64,000 bases of DNA, from NCBI GenBank assembly GCA_003220535.1, contig QHSU01000096.1, positions 20,038 to 84,037 on the forward strand, read 5' to 3'. The translations under genes were made by a program, and so were the position numbers. Positions 17,120-26,982 of this stretch are shown here, piece after piece. The notes beneath the pieces are model-generated. The model saw only the letters and a program-made list of their open reading frames with translations. It was not told the origin of the DNA and made no database searches. The DNA is from Candidatus Rokuibacteriota bacterium. GTDB taxonomy: Bacteria > Methylomirabilota > Methylomirabilia > Rokubacteriales > CSP1-6. Positions within the stretch are counted from its first letter, which is position 1. Every line of letters starts with the position of its first letter.

Positions 17120-18715
17120 GTGGGGACAATGGATCTCACCAAGGCGCGAATCCTCGTCGTCGACGATGAGCCTGCGAACGTTCGGCTCCTCGAGCGCACG
17201 CTGGCCGAGGCCGGCTATCGGCAGGTTCGCAGCACCACGGATTCCCGGCAGGTGCTCGCCCTGTACGGTGAGTATCAGCCTGATCTGCTCCTGCTCGACC
17301 TGATGATGCCGTATCTGGATGGGATCGCCGTCATGCGAGAGCTTCAGATCCCCGAGGATGTCTATCTCCCGATCCTGGTCCTCACGGCCGATACGACCAC
17401 CGAGGCGAAGAAGCGCGCGTTGGAGGCCGGCGCCAAGGACTTCCTGACCAAGCCGTTTGACCGGATCGAGGTGCTCCTGCGGATCAAGAATCTCCTCCAC
17501 ACGCGACACCTCTACCTCGACCTCCGGCGCCACAATCGCTCGCTCGAGAAGATCGTCGACGAGCGCACGCAGCGGCTCTTGCAGAGCGAGAAGGTTGCGA
17601 CCATGGGCTCGCTGCTGGCGGGCGTGGCCCACGAGTTGAACAATCCTCTCGCGATCGTCATGGGCCAGGCGCACCTTCTGCGCCGCAGGGTCAAGGACCC
17701 GTCGCTGATCGAGCGGGCTGACAAGATCAACACCGGCGCCGAGCGGTGCTCGCGTGTCGTGCGAAACTTCCTGTCGCTGGCGCGTCAGCGGGCGCCCGAA
17801 CGGGCAGAGGTGCGACTCAACCAGGTCGTCCAGGAGGCGATCGAGCTGCTCGCCTACGAGTTGCGCACCAGCCAAGTCGAAATCGCGCTGGACTTGGCCG
17901 ACGATCTGCCGGTGATGTGGGCCGACGCTCACCAGCTCCATCAGGTGATCGTCAACCTCGTGGCCAACGCGCATCACGCCATGCGCCGCATGGACGCGGC
18001 CCGCCGGATCGCTATCGAGACCCGGTCCGTGCGCGAGCCCGCCCGCGTCCAGCTCGATGTCACGGACACCGGCCCCGGCATTCCCGCCGAGATCTGCACG
18101 AGGATCTTCGAGCCCTTCTTCACGACCAAGGCCCCGGGCGAAGGGACAGGGCTCGGGTTGTCACTGTGCCGGAGCATTGTGGAGGACCACGGGGGCACCC
18201 TTACGGTCGATAGCGAGATCGGCCAAGGCACGATCTTCAGCGTCGAGTTGCCGGTGCTGGCTCCCCCGGCGTCCGTTTGTGACGTCGTGGAGCCCGAGTC
18301 CTTGCCGCCAATCGGCAGCAAGGCGATCCTGGTCGTCGACGACGCTGATGTCGCGGCCACGCTGGCCGAAGCCCTGCAAGGCGACGGGCATCAGGTCGAG
18401 GTCGCAGCGCACGGCGCCATGGCCCTCGAAATGCTGGAGCGGCGCGCCTACGACCTGGTCCTGAGCGACACGAAGATGCCCGTCCTCGACGGCGAGCGTT
18501 TCTACTCCGAGCTCGAACGGCGCTTTCCGGGACTTACCCGTCGGATCGTTTTCCTTACGGGCGACGTGCTGAGCCGAGAGAAGCAAGAGTTTCTCGAACG
18601 GAGCGGCGCGCCGCATCTCCTGAAACCGTTCGACCTGCGCAAGGTGCAGCAGCTCGTCCATCGAATGCTGGCGGATCCTGCAGCCGGGCGAGGCCTCAGC
18701 CTTCCTCAAGGCTGA
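17120..18715 (+). CDS. Hybrid sensor kinase, REC-HisKA-HATPase-REC
   Basis: A 531-residue soluble hybrid kinase with no membrane helix. Receiver 1 (about 9-125) has DDE at 15-17, phospho-acceptor Asp60 and Lys111. A coiled linker leads to HisKA with His171 in GVAHELNNPLAI. The ATPase domain has the N box (VIVNLVANAHHAM), DTGPGIP and GEGTGLGLSL. Receiver 2 (about 402-520) has Asp450 and Lys502. The start is GTG at 17120, five bases after GAGGTG; an internal ATG at 17129 is the alternative. Having an N-terminal receiver as the input suggests it is itself the target of another kinase. The lone receiver encoded convergently downstream is a candidate partner. Confidence 0.93.
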   Translation: MGTMDLTKARILVVDDEPANVRLLERTLAEAGYRQVRSTTDSRQVLALYGEYQPDLLLLDLMMPYLDGIAVMRELQIPEDVYLPILVLTADTTTEAKKRALEAGAKDFLTKPFDRIEVLLRIKNLLHTRHLYLDLRRHNRSLEKIVDERTQRLLQSEKVATMGSLLAGVAHELNNPLAIVMGQAHLLRRRVKDPSLIERADKINTGAERCSRVVRNFLSLARQRAPERAEVRLNQVVQEAIELLAYELRTSQVEIALDLADDLPVMWADAHQLHQVIVNLVANAHHAMRRMDAARRIAIETRSVREPARVQLDVTDTGPGIPAEICTRIFEPFFTTKAPGEGTGLGLSLCRSIVEDHGGTLTVDSEIGQGTIFSVELPVLAPPASVCDVVEPESLPPIGSKAILVVDDADVAATLAEALQGDGHQVEVAAHGAMALEMLERRAYDLVLSDTKMPVLDGERFYSELERRFPGLTRRIVFLTGDVLSREKQEFLERSGAPHLLKPFDLRKVQQLVHRMLADPAAGRGLSLPQG

Positions 18716-19053
18716 GCCCGATTGTCCTCATTTGCCCGCCCCCTGGACCACCTAAGGGTCCCGTTCTCAGCGAGAATCACGCTTGGGAACCAAAGGCCCT
18801 TGCAAGGGGCAAGAAGTAGGCCAAGTACGATAAGTGATTGTTCCGAAACGAGTCATTTGATGCTGTCACTCGATCGCAAGCCGTGATTTGTAAAATCTCG
18901 CGATAGGGCAAGGGTCACGGCGTGTTGGGCAAGGCCGGGCAAGGGTAAGGGCTCGGGCGGCGCGGTCGAGGCCCGAGGGTACTCTCAGATCGAAGCCGGA
19001 CCCAGGCGTCGGCCCAGTTGCGCATCTGGAAGTCGCTGGGCGCTTTCGGCAGC
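18716..19053. other. Intergenic region between convergent signalling genes
   Basis: About 340 bases with no convincing gene. It contains three copies of GGGCAAG (18906, 18927 and 18937). Short frames on the minus strand here have no start signal or family resemblance. Confidence 0.4.
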
Positions 19054-19470
19054 TCAAGACAGATCAGTCTCTGTGAGATCATCTGGACGCTTGGTTTCCG
19101 ACCTAAGCGCCATAGCCACGACTCGCCCGAGGTAGGCGAGGTCGAACGGTTTGTCGACGTAGGCGAGCGCACCCATCAGCAGGGCTTCGCGAGCAAGCCG
19201 GAGGTCCCTATTTGCGGTCACCATGATCACTCGAATGGTCGGGTCGACCGAGCGGATTTGCTTCAGCACCTCAACGCCGTTTGTATGGGGCAGTCCGATG
19301 TCGAGTAAGACCAGATCGGGCCGGGACGTCGTGATCGACTTGAGCCCATCGTCGCTTGTGAGCGCGCCGGCGATCTCGTAACCCTGCTCGGAGAGACCGA
19401 TGTCCAGGAGCTCAGCCAGTGTAGGGTCATCGTCGATAAGGAGGATGCGGGCGACTGGAGCCATGGTCAT
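19054..19470 (-). CDS. Single-domain response regulator
   Basis: A lone receiver domain of about 138 residues (from the ATG at 19470; 19485 GTG and 19464 ATG are alternatives). It has IDDDPT, the phospho-acceptor Asp in VLLDIGLPHTNG and the conserved Lys in AYVDKPF, so it should be phosphorylated. No output domain is present. It faces the hybrid kinase gene end to end across 340 bases, and could pass phosphate to or from the kinase's receivers; this is inference from position. Confidence 0.88.
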   Translation of the reverse strand: MTMAPVARILLIDDDPTLAELLDIGLSEQGYEIAGALTSDDGLKSITTSRPDLVLLDIGLPHTNGVEVLKQIRSVDPTIRVIMVTANRDLRLAREALLMGALAYVDKPFDLAYLGRVVAMALRSETKRPDDLTETDLS

Positions 19471-19599
19471 CGACTCGAACAGCACGATCTGCTGGTGCCG
19501 ATCGAACGGGTGTCCATTCAGCTGCCGGCAATCTAGTGAAGTCGGTCGCGTCTCACCGACCAGAAGAATGGTGACAGGCCGTCCTGGTGGCTGTCAAGA

Positions 19600-20381
19600 A
19601 ATCCAGAGCGCCGCTCGCGTCACGAAGCACCGCCTTTGCGCCGCTGGCGGGACCCGTCGCGACCGCTCGGAAGAAGCTCCCTCCGACGAGCTCGCAGCGG
19701 CCGACCACGCCTCCGCGCTGAGGATCTGCCGAGCGCCTTCGATGACGTGAGGCTGGTCGAAAAGGATGCCGCGTAGTCGAGGGTACCGCTCGAGGATCGT
19801 GGCGAGCAGCCGGCCGCGTCCGCCCCCGACATCGACCACCAGGCTCATCCGGGAGAAGTCATACGTCGCGGCGACGAGGCGCGCGTGGGCGGGCGAGTTG
19901 CCGGTCATGGCGGCGTTGAACACGGTCGCCACCTCAGGGTGTCCGGCGAGGTAGTCAAAGAGGCCCGCGCCGTGGGCGTGGTGGAACGTCGTCTCCCCGG
20001 TCCGCACGGTGTGCAGCAGGTGGCCCCACGGTCGCCAGTGCGATTCGTCGAGCAACAGGAGAACGGCTGGCCGCAGGGAGCCCGGGACGCCCGTACGCAA
20101 TCCGGCCCCCACTGGGGTCAGGGCGAAGCGGCGCGGCCCGACCTTATCGAGCACTCCGGCCCCGCGAGGGCCAGCAGGACTCTGCGGAGGCTTGGCGGAT
20201 GAGACCCGGTAGCGTGTGCCAGCTCGTCAATCTCCCGGGGTCCGTCGGCCAGGAGGTCGGGAATGCCGAGCCGCGTCGCGACGTAGACCGCTTGCGAGAT
20301 CCGATAGCCCCGAACGAGGGCCAGAAGCTGCTCTGGGGACTCGACACTCGGAACACGGCTCGGGTCGACAGGTCCGTCCAC
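19600..20381 (-). pseudogene. O-methyltransferase (Methyltransf_2-like), frameshifted and truncated
   Basis: The reading begins at a GTG overlapping the end of the PLP-enzyme gene. The dimerisation/winged-helix part reads LLALVRGYRISQAVYVATRLGIPDLL to LLALAG in one frame. It shifts near 20155 to LDKVGPRRFALTPVGAGLR and continues to the SAM-binding motif VVDVGGGRGRLLATIL. A second shift near 19690 gives GRCELVGGSFFRAV. The C-terminal catalytic part is then missing and the sequence degenerates. All this matches the plan of acetylserotonin/hydroxyneurosporene-type methyltransferases. Two shifts plus loss of the end make it non-functional unless the sequence is in error. Confidence 0.75.
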
Positions 20382-20389
20382 GAGAGAGT

Positions 20390-21517
20390 CTAGCCCGCCA
20401 CTGCCCGGACGAGGCACTCCACCTCGGACTCGTCGTTGTAGTAGTGCACGCTGGCGCGGACGACCGCGTCGGATCCGCGCGCGGGCAGATCGAGCCGCGA
20501 CAAGCGGGCCTCGTGGGCGTTGATGTTCATGGTGCGCAGCCGGTCGCGCGTCTTGCCCGGCGCTTCGCCGTCCTTGAGAAAGGCGACGATCCCGCACTGC
20601 TCCACTCCTCGATCGTGCACGCTCACGCCGGGTCGCTTCGCGAGCTCCCGCCGCAGCAGCGCACCGAGCGCTTTGACCCGTGCTTCGATCGCGTCGATCC
20701 CCACCCGCACCGCGTAACGGGCGGCGACGCCCAGGCCGATCTGGCCGGCCACGAATCGCTCCCAGTTTTCGAACCGACGAGCGTCGTCACGGACGACGTA
20801 GGTGTCAGCGATCCAGGAGGCGGCCTCGAGATCGATGAAAGGCGGCTCGAGGCTCCCGATAGTGTCGCGCCGCACGTAGAGGAAGCCCGTACCGCGGGGC
20901 CCGCGCAGATACTTGCGGCCCGCGGCTGAGAGCATGTGGCAGCCGATCTGCCGCACATCGACCGCGAGCTGGCCGACCGACTGGCAGGCATCGAGCAGAT
21001 AGAGGATGCCGTGGCGCGCGGCGATGCGGCCGACCTCCGCCGCCGGATTGATGAGCCCGCCTCTCCCGGGCACGTGCGTGATCGCGACCAGCTTTGTGCG
21101 CGGACCGATCGCGCGCTCGAGCGCGGCGAGGTCGACCTGCCCGGACGCGTCGCTGTCGACCACGTCGATCTCGATCCCCACACGCGCCTTCATCTGCAGG
21201 AACGCGAGGTAGTTCGAGAGGTACTCGGCCCGCGCGGTGATGACGCGGTCGCCCGCCCTGAACGGAACCGCGTAGAACGCCATGTCCCAGGCGCGCGTGG
21301 CGCTTTCCACGAACGCGATCTCGTCCCGGCGCGCGCCGATCAGCGTGGCGACGGCGTCGTAGACATCCGCGCCGCCGATGGCGGCCTCGCGCGCCAGGTG
21401 GCTCGTCACCGCGTCGAGGACCGGACGCGGCGGCAAGGCAGCGCCCGCGTTGTTGAAGTGGAGAACGTTGGCCACACCGGGCGTGTCCGATCTGAGCGAC
21501 GGTACGTCGGGCGTCAT
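20390..21517 (-). CDS. Class V PLP-dependent aminotransferase/cysteine desulfurase-like enzyme
   Basis: A 375-residue fold-type I PLP enzyme. It opens with [12 protein letters not shown], typical of the SufS/isopenicillin-epimerase-like group. The PLP-contacting Asp is in [11 protein letters not shown], and the Schiff-base Lys202 is in [19 protein letters not shown]. The start has AGGAGGCCGTC directly before the ATG. I do not see the Cys loop of true desulfurases, so an aminotransferase, epimerase or lyase role on a small amino acid is more likely. The decayed methyltransferase lies just downstream on the same strand, perhaps once co-transcribed. Confidence 0.88.
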   Translation of the reverse strand: MTPDVPSLRSDTPGVANVLHFNNAGAALPPRPVLDAVTSHLAREAAIGGADVYDAVATLIGARRDEIAFVESATRAWDMAFYAVPFRAGDRVITARAEYLSNYLAFLQMKARVGIEIDVVDSDASGQVDLAALERAIGPRTKLVAITHVPGRGGLINPAAEVGRIAARHGILYLLDACQSVGQLAVDVRQIGCHMLSAAGRKYLRGPRGTGFLYVRRDTIGSLEPPFIDLEAASWIADTYVVRDDARRFENWERFVAGQIGLGVAARYAVRVGIDAIEARVKALGALLRRELAKRPGVSVHDRGVEQCGIVAFLKDGEAPGKTRDRLRTMNINAHEARLSRLDLPARGSDAVVRASVHYYNDESEVECLVRAVAG

Positions 21518-21787
21518 GACGGCCTCCTAGTAAGCTCGTGGTGCATGGTCACGGGACTCGCCGATCAGGATCGCGACGCGGCGGGGCGGCTCCGGATCCG
21601 TTCGGCGAGACCCGACTGATCCACGGCCGCGAGGCCCGGCTGCACCATCAGCCCCGTCGCCGCCGTCGGATCCACGGCCTGCGGGCAGGGAAGCCGCTCG
21701 ACGCGCTGATCGCACGTGCGGCGGGCGTCGGCGTCTGATTCAAGCGTAGAGTTTTGACGGTTCAAGGGAGCGAAGATGGACTGCATA

Positions 21788-23416
21788 CTATGGCTTCTCT
21801 ATGACTCGGGCGTAGGCACGGAGATAAAAGACCGCGTCGGCGACTCGGGCCACGATCGTCGCATCGTCGTCCTCGACCAGGAGAGCGCGCGCGGCACCAC
21901 CGAGGGCGGCCAAGACGCCGGTGGCGAGCTCCAGATCCTCGGCGCGGCCGGTGAGGCGATGAGCGCGAATGAGAGCGTCAGCCATGATCCCGTTCGCGCC
22001 CAGCGCGAGAGAAGAATCCTTGTCCTCGACGAACGCGCCGCGCGCGGTGTCGAAGAGTTCGGCCTTGGCATACGTGAGCACCCGCTGCGCGGCCTGGCGG
22101 TAGGCTTCGATGTGCGAGGCGCGATACCCTTCCAGAAACGCTAACGCGGCCCAGGCATTGGGCTCAAGCTGTCCAGGCAGTTGTCCCCGCCGCGTCTTGA
22201 CGTCATAGAGTTGGAAGGCGCCTTTCTCGGTGATGAGATTTTGGCCCATGAAGTCCAGCGTGCTCAGCGCGACGTCAACGAGGTCTTTCCGTCCGGTGGA
22301 CTGGCCCAGCGCGAGGAACGTCAGGACGGCTTCGGCGTTCCACGCCGTGACTTTATCTCGGTTGACGGGAGGCTTCCGGGCCGCCCGGCGCTCCGTAGGC
22401 GCGAGGCGATAGTAGTCGGGATCTGCGGTCTGGCTGCCGTAGAACCCACCAGCCCGGGCATCATAAAGCGTGCGCTGCAGATAGGCGATTGTCGCTTCGG
22501 TCGCTCGCTTGTACCGCGGATTCTGGGTCGTGCGGTGCGCTTGATTGAACACCAGCGCGAGCGAGGCATTCACGGACAACATCTTCTCGTAGTGCGGCTG
22601 GCGCCATTCCCGCCCTTCGGCGTAGCGGAAGAACCCACCCTCCACGGGGTCGTAGATTCCCCTCAGGATCCCCTCGAGGCTCTTCTCGACGGCCACGAGG
22701 TAGCGGCGATCTCGGGTGGCGTCATACTGGCCAAGCAGGTAGCCCAGAAGCTGGGCGTGCGGATATTTGTCGCCGCTCCCGAAGCCGCCGTGAACCGTGT
22801 CCAGATGGTCGGTCAGAAAATTGAGCGTCTCGTCCCGGAGCCGTCGGTACGTCTCCAGCGTCACCGGGACTGGGCTCGGGATCACGATCGCCTCCGTTCC
22901 CGACCTTCGGGGTGGCGCGGCCGCGATATTTGTCCGCACATCGCTCGCGACTCGCTTCAGGACGTCCAGGAAGTCGTCCTTCTTGAGCGCTCCTGCAAAT
23001 GACTGTCGAACTTGCCCCGCGGGATCGAAGAGGACGATCATCGGCAACCCCCGGGCATACTTGCGCGTGAGATCCATGCGCCGGTCGTGGTCGACGAAGA
23101 TGCTGAGGTAGTTCCGGTTCAGGTAGGTCGAGACTTCCTCGCTCTCGAGCGTTTGCTGGGCGAAGTACTTGCACCAGTAACACCACACTGCGCTGATCAG
23201 GAGAAAGACGGGTTTCCCTTCTCGCCGCGCGGTCTGGAACGCCTCGGGCGAGTAGTCGAGATAACGCACCCGCGACGTGTGATGGGAGTAGGCCCACATG
23301 GTCGGGGCAGGCAAGAGTACAAGGACGCCGACGGCGAGGGCTTGGAGCCGTTGCCGACCTAGAGCGCGGAAGAACCGCCTTGACAATCTTCGGACCTCGA
23401 CCCAGAGTTTCTCCAC
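21788..23416 (-). CDS. DUF255 thioredoxin-domain protein (YyaL/SPATA20-like), membrane-anchored
   Basis: A 542-residue protein starting at GTG behind GAGGAA. An N-terminal membrane helix (about 24-42) should anchor it with the rest outside. A thioredoxin-like DUF255 domain follows with the active site C79-Y-W-C82 in VWCYWCKYF. From about residue 190 comes an (alpha/alpha)-barrel-like region (YPHAQLLGYLLGQYD, VEGGFFRYAEGREW, VTAWNAEAVLTFL) similar to N-acylglucosamine 2-epimerase folds. It is a little shorter than the usual family length. The biochemical function of the family is not settled; a redox role outside the membrane is suggested here. Confidence 0.9.
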   Translation of the reverse strand: MEKLWVEVRRLSRRFFRALGRQRLQALAVGVLVLLPAPTMWAYSHHTSRVRYLDYSPEAFQTARREGKPVFLLISAVWCYWCKYFAQQTLESEEVSTYLNRNYLSIFVDHDRRMDLTRKYARGLPMIVLFDPAGQVRQSFAGALKKDDFLDVLKRVASDVRTNIAAAPPRRSGTEAIVIPSPVPVTLETYRRLRDETLNFLTDHLDTVHGGFGSGDKYPHAQLLGYLLGQYDATRDRRYLVAVEKSLEGILRGIYDPVEGGFFRYAEGREWRQPHYEKMLSVNASLALVFNQAHRTTQNPRYKRATEATIAYLQRTLYDARAGGFYGSQTADPDYYRLAPTERRAARKPPVNRDKVTAWNAEAVLTFLALGQSTGRKDLVDVALSTLDFMGQNLITEKGAFQLYDVKTRRGQLPGQLEPNAWAALAFLEGYRASHIEAYRQAAQRVLTYAKAELFDTARGAFVEDKDSSLALGANGIMADALIRAHRLTGRAEDLELATGVLAALGGAARALLVEDDDATIVARVADAVFYLRAYARVIEKP

Positions 23417-23536
23417 GCGCCGGTTCCTCGGGAGAGAATATGCGCCCAGAGCAGGTCCTCCGACAACTGGCTGATCAGCTCAGGACGCATTCACGTGCCG
23501 ACGACCCGCGGGACGACGAGGAGCGCGGAAGAGAAA

Positions 23537-24526
23537 GTGAGCCTCAGAAGACTCGGGAAGATTCTCGCCCTCCTTCTCGGGATCCTTGCCGCGCCGCTCG
23601 CCGTCCAAGCGCAGGGGCCCCGGAATGCCCCGAAGATCGGCTACCTGGTCTTGTCACCTCTGGCCGACCCGCCCTCCGCGGAACGCCGGGCCTTCTTGGA
23701 AGCTCTCCGCGATCTCGGCTATGTGGTCGGCCGGAACATCATCATTGAATACCGATCGGCGGCCTGGAATCGAGAGCTCCTTCCCGATCTTGCCGCCGAG
23801 CTGGTCGAGCTCAGAGTTGACGTCATGGTCGCCGTACCGGGAGCGACCGATGCCGCACGGGAGGCAACCAAGACGATCCCCATCGTCGTTCCGGCCGCGA
23901 ACGATCCGGTCGAGAGCGGGCTCGTCGCGAGCCTTGCGCGGCCGGGAGGGAATATCACAGGCACCGCGGTGTCCACGACAGACTTAGCGGGGAAGCGGGT
24001 TCAGCTGGTCAAGGAAGCGTTTCCCAAGCTCTCGCGCGTTGCAGTACTCTGGAGCCCGGGCTATGAAGCCGCGCCACTCCAATGGAAAGAGACGCAGGCC
24101 GCGGCCCGCGTGCTCGGCGTGACGCTTCAATCTCTGGAGGTGAAGGATCCCAGAGAGTTCCCCGGGGCCTTCTCCGCAATGACGAGAAAGCGTCCAGACG
24201 CTCTCCTCACGTTCATTAGCCCACTCACGACCGCGTATCGACCCATTATCGTGGAGTTCGCGACAAAGAACCGATTGCCGACGATATTCGCCGGGCGAGA
24301 GGCAGTGGAAGGTGGTGGCCTCATGTCCTATGCACCTAACGTGCCTGACATGTTCCGCCGCGCCGCCATCTACGTGGACAAGATTCTCAAGGGCGCCAAG
24401 CCCGGCGATCTCCCCGTCGAGCAACCGACGAAATTCGAGTTGGTGATTAACCTCAAGACGGCCAAGGCGCTCGGGCTCACGATCCCGCCTTCCATTCTGG
24501 CTCGTGCTGACGAAATCATTCAGTAG
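23537..24526 (+). CDS. ABC transporter substrate-binding protein (ABC_sub_bind/TrpX type)
   Basis: A 329-residue exported binding protein. From the GTG at 23537 the N-terminus is MSLRRLGKILALLLGILAAPLAVQAQ, a standard signal peptide with cleavage after AQA. The body shows the family pattern: KIGYLVLSP, FLEALRDLGYVVGRNIIIEYR, ARPGGNITG and the closing VINLKTAKALGLTIPPSILARADEII. It has no permease or ATPase beside it and stands alone. Such orphan genes are common in soil lineages. Ligand unknown. Confidence 0.93.
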   Translation: MSLRRLGKILALLLGILAAPLAVQAQGPRNAPKIGYLVLSPLADPPSAERRAFLEALRDLGYVVGRNIIIEYRSAAWNRELLPDLAAELVELRVDVMVAVPGATDAAREATKTIPIVVPAANDPVESGLVASLARPGGNITGTAVSTTDLAGKRVQLVKEAFPKLSRVAVLWSPGYEAAPLQWKETQAAARVLGVTLQSLEVKDPREFPGAFSAMTRKRPDALLTFISPLTTAYRPIIVEFATKNRLPTIFAGREAVEGGGLMSYAPNVPDMFRRAAIYVDKILKGAKPGDLPVEQPTKFELVINLKTAKALGLTIPPSILARADEIIQ

Positions 24527-24766
24527 TCCGCTGCGGACAAACGACCGGAAGGAGGAAGCCACCCCACGCCAAGTTTCTCACCGGACCCCTGATTGGCGCG
24601 GACTTCCGCGGATGTCGACGACTAGGATTTGTGCCGGCGGACCGTCGCCTTCGCGCTATCCAGCGGAAACGGCAACCGTGATGGCTGGCCTGGCGGACGT
24701 GGATGCGTAGCGCCCGCCGGCTCTAGGCCCCGTCACTGAGAAGCTCGGTACTCGTGGACGTCTGGC

Positions 24767-25681
24767 TCATTGCTCACCGCCGAGATCCTTTGGCGTGATG
24801 GTCTTCAGAAACTCGGGCAAACGCCCCAGGGCTGGCGCATCGATCCGTGCCGCCTGCGGCGGCTGCGTGGGTTCCGCCTGAACGGGCAGAGCAGAGATCG
24901 TCGCGGGTCCTTGCGGTGCGGGGATGACTGTCACTGTCTGCTCCGGGGCGGTCGGGTCGATCTGGCTCTGGGCATCTTCCCAGGAGGACCACGGGGCGAG
25001 CAACCGGATGTCCACCCGCCGGGCCTTGGCAAGGGCCTCCGGGCTTGCCTTCTCGCCAGCACCCAGCGCCACCTTGCCCATGGGGATCGCTCCCAGCTGA
25101 CGCAGCTCGATGCCGTGACGTTGCACGAGATAGCGCATCACGGCCTCCACGCGTTCGCGGGCGAGCTCGCGATTGTATCGGTCGCTCCCGCGCGAATCGG
25201 CAAAGCCTTGCAGCTCAAGAATCGCGTTGGGGTCCGCCCTGAGAGCCTTGGCCACGTACTCGAGCTCGTCGACGTCCTGGCTTCGGATTTCAGTCTGACC
25301 AGAGTCGAAGTAGACGAATCTCGCGTCCAGTAGCCTGTGCCTGTTGCGACTCGCGAGGCGTTGCGAAAGCCGGGCTTCGGCATCACGCGCGCTGCTCGCG
25401 CGGGCGCCCACCTCACCCACCCGCAAGTCGAGGCCGTTGAGCCGCTGGTCGGCAACGTCGATCGCCTGGCGGCTTTCCCCGGCGCGATCCGCCGTTTCAC
25501 GCAGCTTCGTCTCCTGGAGGGCGGCGCGCTCGGTGAGATTGGTCTCCGTCGCGGTCATCTGCTGGGTGAGCTTGCTCTCCGTCGCACTGACCTGCTTCTG
25601 TACGAAGCTCTTCGTCGCGCAGGCGGAGCCGAGCACGGCGACACTGCCGCAGAGGATCAAGGAAGCCAGTCGTCGCGTCAT
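24767..25681 (-). CDS. OmpA-family peptidoglycan-associated lipoprotein
   Basis: A 304-residue lipoprotein: signal peptide and lipobox LGSAC (lipidated Cys21), then a coiled-coil rich in Glu/Thr/Ala (about 25-110). An OmpA C-terminal domain follows (about 118-230). VYFDSGQTEI and LQGFADSRGSDRYNRELARERVEAVMRYL carry the peptidoglycan-binding Asp and Arg. A Pro/Gln-rich tail follows. The ribosome-binding site GAAGGAGGG fixes the start. The long coiled-coil resembles Lpp-like spacers; it probably links the outer membrane to the cell wall. Confidence 0.92.
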   Translation of the reverse strand: MTRRLASLILCGSVAVLGSACATKSFVQKQVSATESKLTQQMTATETNLTERAALQETKLRETADRAGESRQAIDVADQRLNGLDLRVGEVGARASSARDAEARLSQRLASRNRHRLLDARFVYFDSGQTEIRSQDVDELEYVAKALRADPNAILELQGFADSRGSDRYNRELARERVEAVMRYLVQRHGIELRQLGAIPMGKVALGAGEKASPEALAKARRVDIRLLAPWSSWEDAQSQIDPTAPEQTVTVIPAPQGPATISALPVQAEPTQPPQAARIDAPALGRLPEFLKTITPKDLGGEQ

Positions 25682-25723
25682 GAACCGCCCTCCTTCGTCA
25701 AGGGTCGCCGATGTGAACCGTCA

Positions 25724-25933
25724 TCAACGTGCATCCGGAGTGCCGTTGGGTCCCTTCATTGTGCCGGGCTGTGCTGCGATCACCTTCTGGGAGACGAGCA
25801 CTTCGTCCGTGCGCTTGGTCCACCCCTTCAGTCGGCGTTGGGCCTCGGTCAGCTCCCGGCGGAGGGCATCGATCTCACAGGCCGGGCAGCGCGTGCTTGT
25901 CTCGGGGCGGTGATAGCAACCTGCGGCGTCCAT
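25724..25933 (-). CDS. Small hypothetical protein with CxxC
   Basis: A 69-residue frame starting MDAAGCYHRPE. It has a CPAC motif near residue 16 and a helical, coiled-coil-like middle (IDALRRELTEAQRRLKGWTKRTDEVL). Upstream of and on the same strand as the OmpA gene, 42 bases apart. It has no clear ribosome-binding site. The regular heptad-like pattern argues for a real protein, possibly with a metal or redox Cys pair. Unrecognised. Confidence 0.4.
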   Translation of the reverse strand: MDAAGCYHRPETSTRCPACEIDALRRELTEAQRRLKGWTKRTDEVLVSQKVIAAQPGTMKGPNGTPDAR

Positions 25934-26238
25934 AGCGATTCTAAGGACGCGGCCAGAGTATTTTCTATGAGGTTTTCACCCGAATCGGGTCAGGGAAGAT
26001 CCCCTCAGTCACCGAGCGCGAATGCTCGTCGGACGCCGCGCGGGGTCCACCGCAGGACGCCAGGGAACTACCGCCCGTGGGGAAGGGGTGGTACCAGCCA
26101 GAAAAGTAGTGCTTGCGGGCATCTAGGCGGCCCGCCGGCGGACACCTCGCAGGGGAATCGTTAGCCTAAAGCGTCCGGGTCCCGTTGGGAAGGCGCTGTC
26201 ACCCTCACTGGTGCTCAGACTTGTTGTGAAATGACTCT
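25934..26238. other. Intergenic stretch with one copy of a 14-base repeat
   Basis: No supported gene. It holds CGGGTCCCGTTGGG at 26176-26189, which recurs exactly at 32203-32216. The integrase remnant at 26983 lies between the copies. Confidence 0.45.
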
Positions 26239-26976
26239 CTAGAACGTCCGCACGATCAGCGCGACGCCGGTGAGGAACAGCGCTGCGCCGATCATGCGGG
26301 CCATCTTCGCCGGGGTCAGGCTCCCATGCGCTCGATTACCGACCCAGACCCCGGCCCATGCCACGGGAAGCAAGAGCATCACCGCGATCCAGAGTGCGCG
26401 GGAGAGGAGGAGTCCGGCGAGAGCGAACGCCACGACGCGTAATCCGACGTTCAGGATGACCATCTGGGAGATCGTGGCGCGTTGGACCGCCGGGTCCGGG
26501 ATTCGGCCGGTAATGTACACGACGTATGGCGGACCGCCCATGCCGAAGAGGGCTCCGACGATGCCACCGAGAACGCCGGCGGGCGCTGCCCAGCGCCGAC
26601 TCAGTCGTCGCGCAGTGCGGCGCCCAAGCATCACGTGGAGCGCGTACACGCACACGAAAAGCCCCAGCGCCAGCACTGTCGCGTTGCGCGGGAGCCTGAC
26701 GAGAAGCGTCACACCCAGCGTGAGCCCCACGAGCGTGAACGGTATGAGCGTCAAGAGTTCCCGCGTATCCGCCTGCCTTCGCGTATGAAACCCGAGAGCC
26801 AGCCCCGAGCTGAGGTCGAGGAGCGCGGCCAAGGAGAGCACGAAGGTCAGCGGGAGAACATGGGCGAGGACGGGGATCGTAATCGGCGACGCGCCGAAGC
26901 CAGTGGCACCGAATATCGTGTACCCGACGAAGATCACGAGCGCCACTACGATCAGTGTTTCGGGCGGGATCGCCAT
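26239..26976 (-). CDS. TauE/SafE-family sulfite exporter-like permease
   Basis: A 245-residue inner-membrane protein with about seven or eight hydrophobic helices in two halves. The family's glycine-rich motifs are clear: FGATGFGASPITIPVLA in the first half and GGIVGALFGMGGPPYVVY in the second. Members export sulfite, sulfoacetate or other organosulfur anions, but many have unknown substrates. I took the ATG at 26976; a GTG one codon upstream is possible. It begins 6 bases after an integrase fragment on the same strand. Confidence 0.9.
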   Translation of the reverse strand: MAIPPETLIVVALVIFVGYTIFGATGFGASPITIPVLAHVLPLTFVLSLAALLDLSSGLALGFHTRRQADTRELLTLIPFTLVGLTLGVTLLVRLPRNATVLALGLFVCVYALHVMLGRRTARRLSRRWAAPAGVLGGIVGALFGMGGPPYVVYITGRIPDPAVQRATISQMVILNVGLRVVAFALAGLLLSRALWIAVMLLLPVAWAGVWVGNRAHGSLTPAKMARMIGAALFLTGVALIVRTF

Positions 26977-26982
26977 CACGTC

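Noticed and set aside
18866-19172. Short minus-strand frames after the hybrid kinase
   Set aside because: They have no start signals, overlap the single-domain regulator's end and show only low-complexity sequence.
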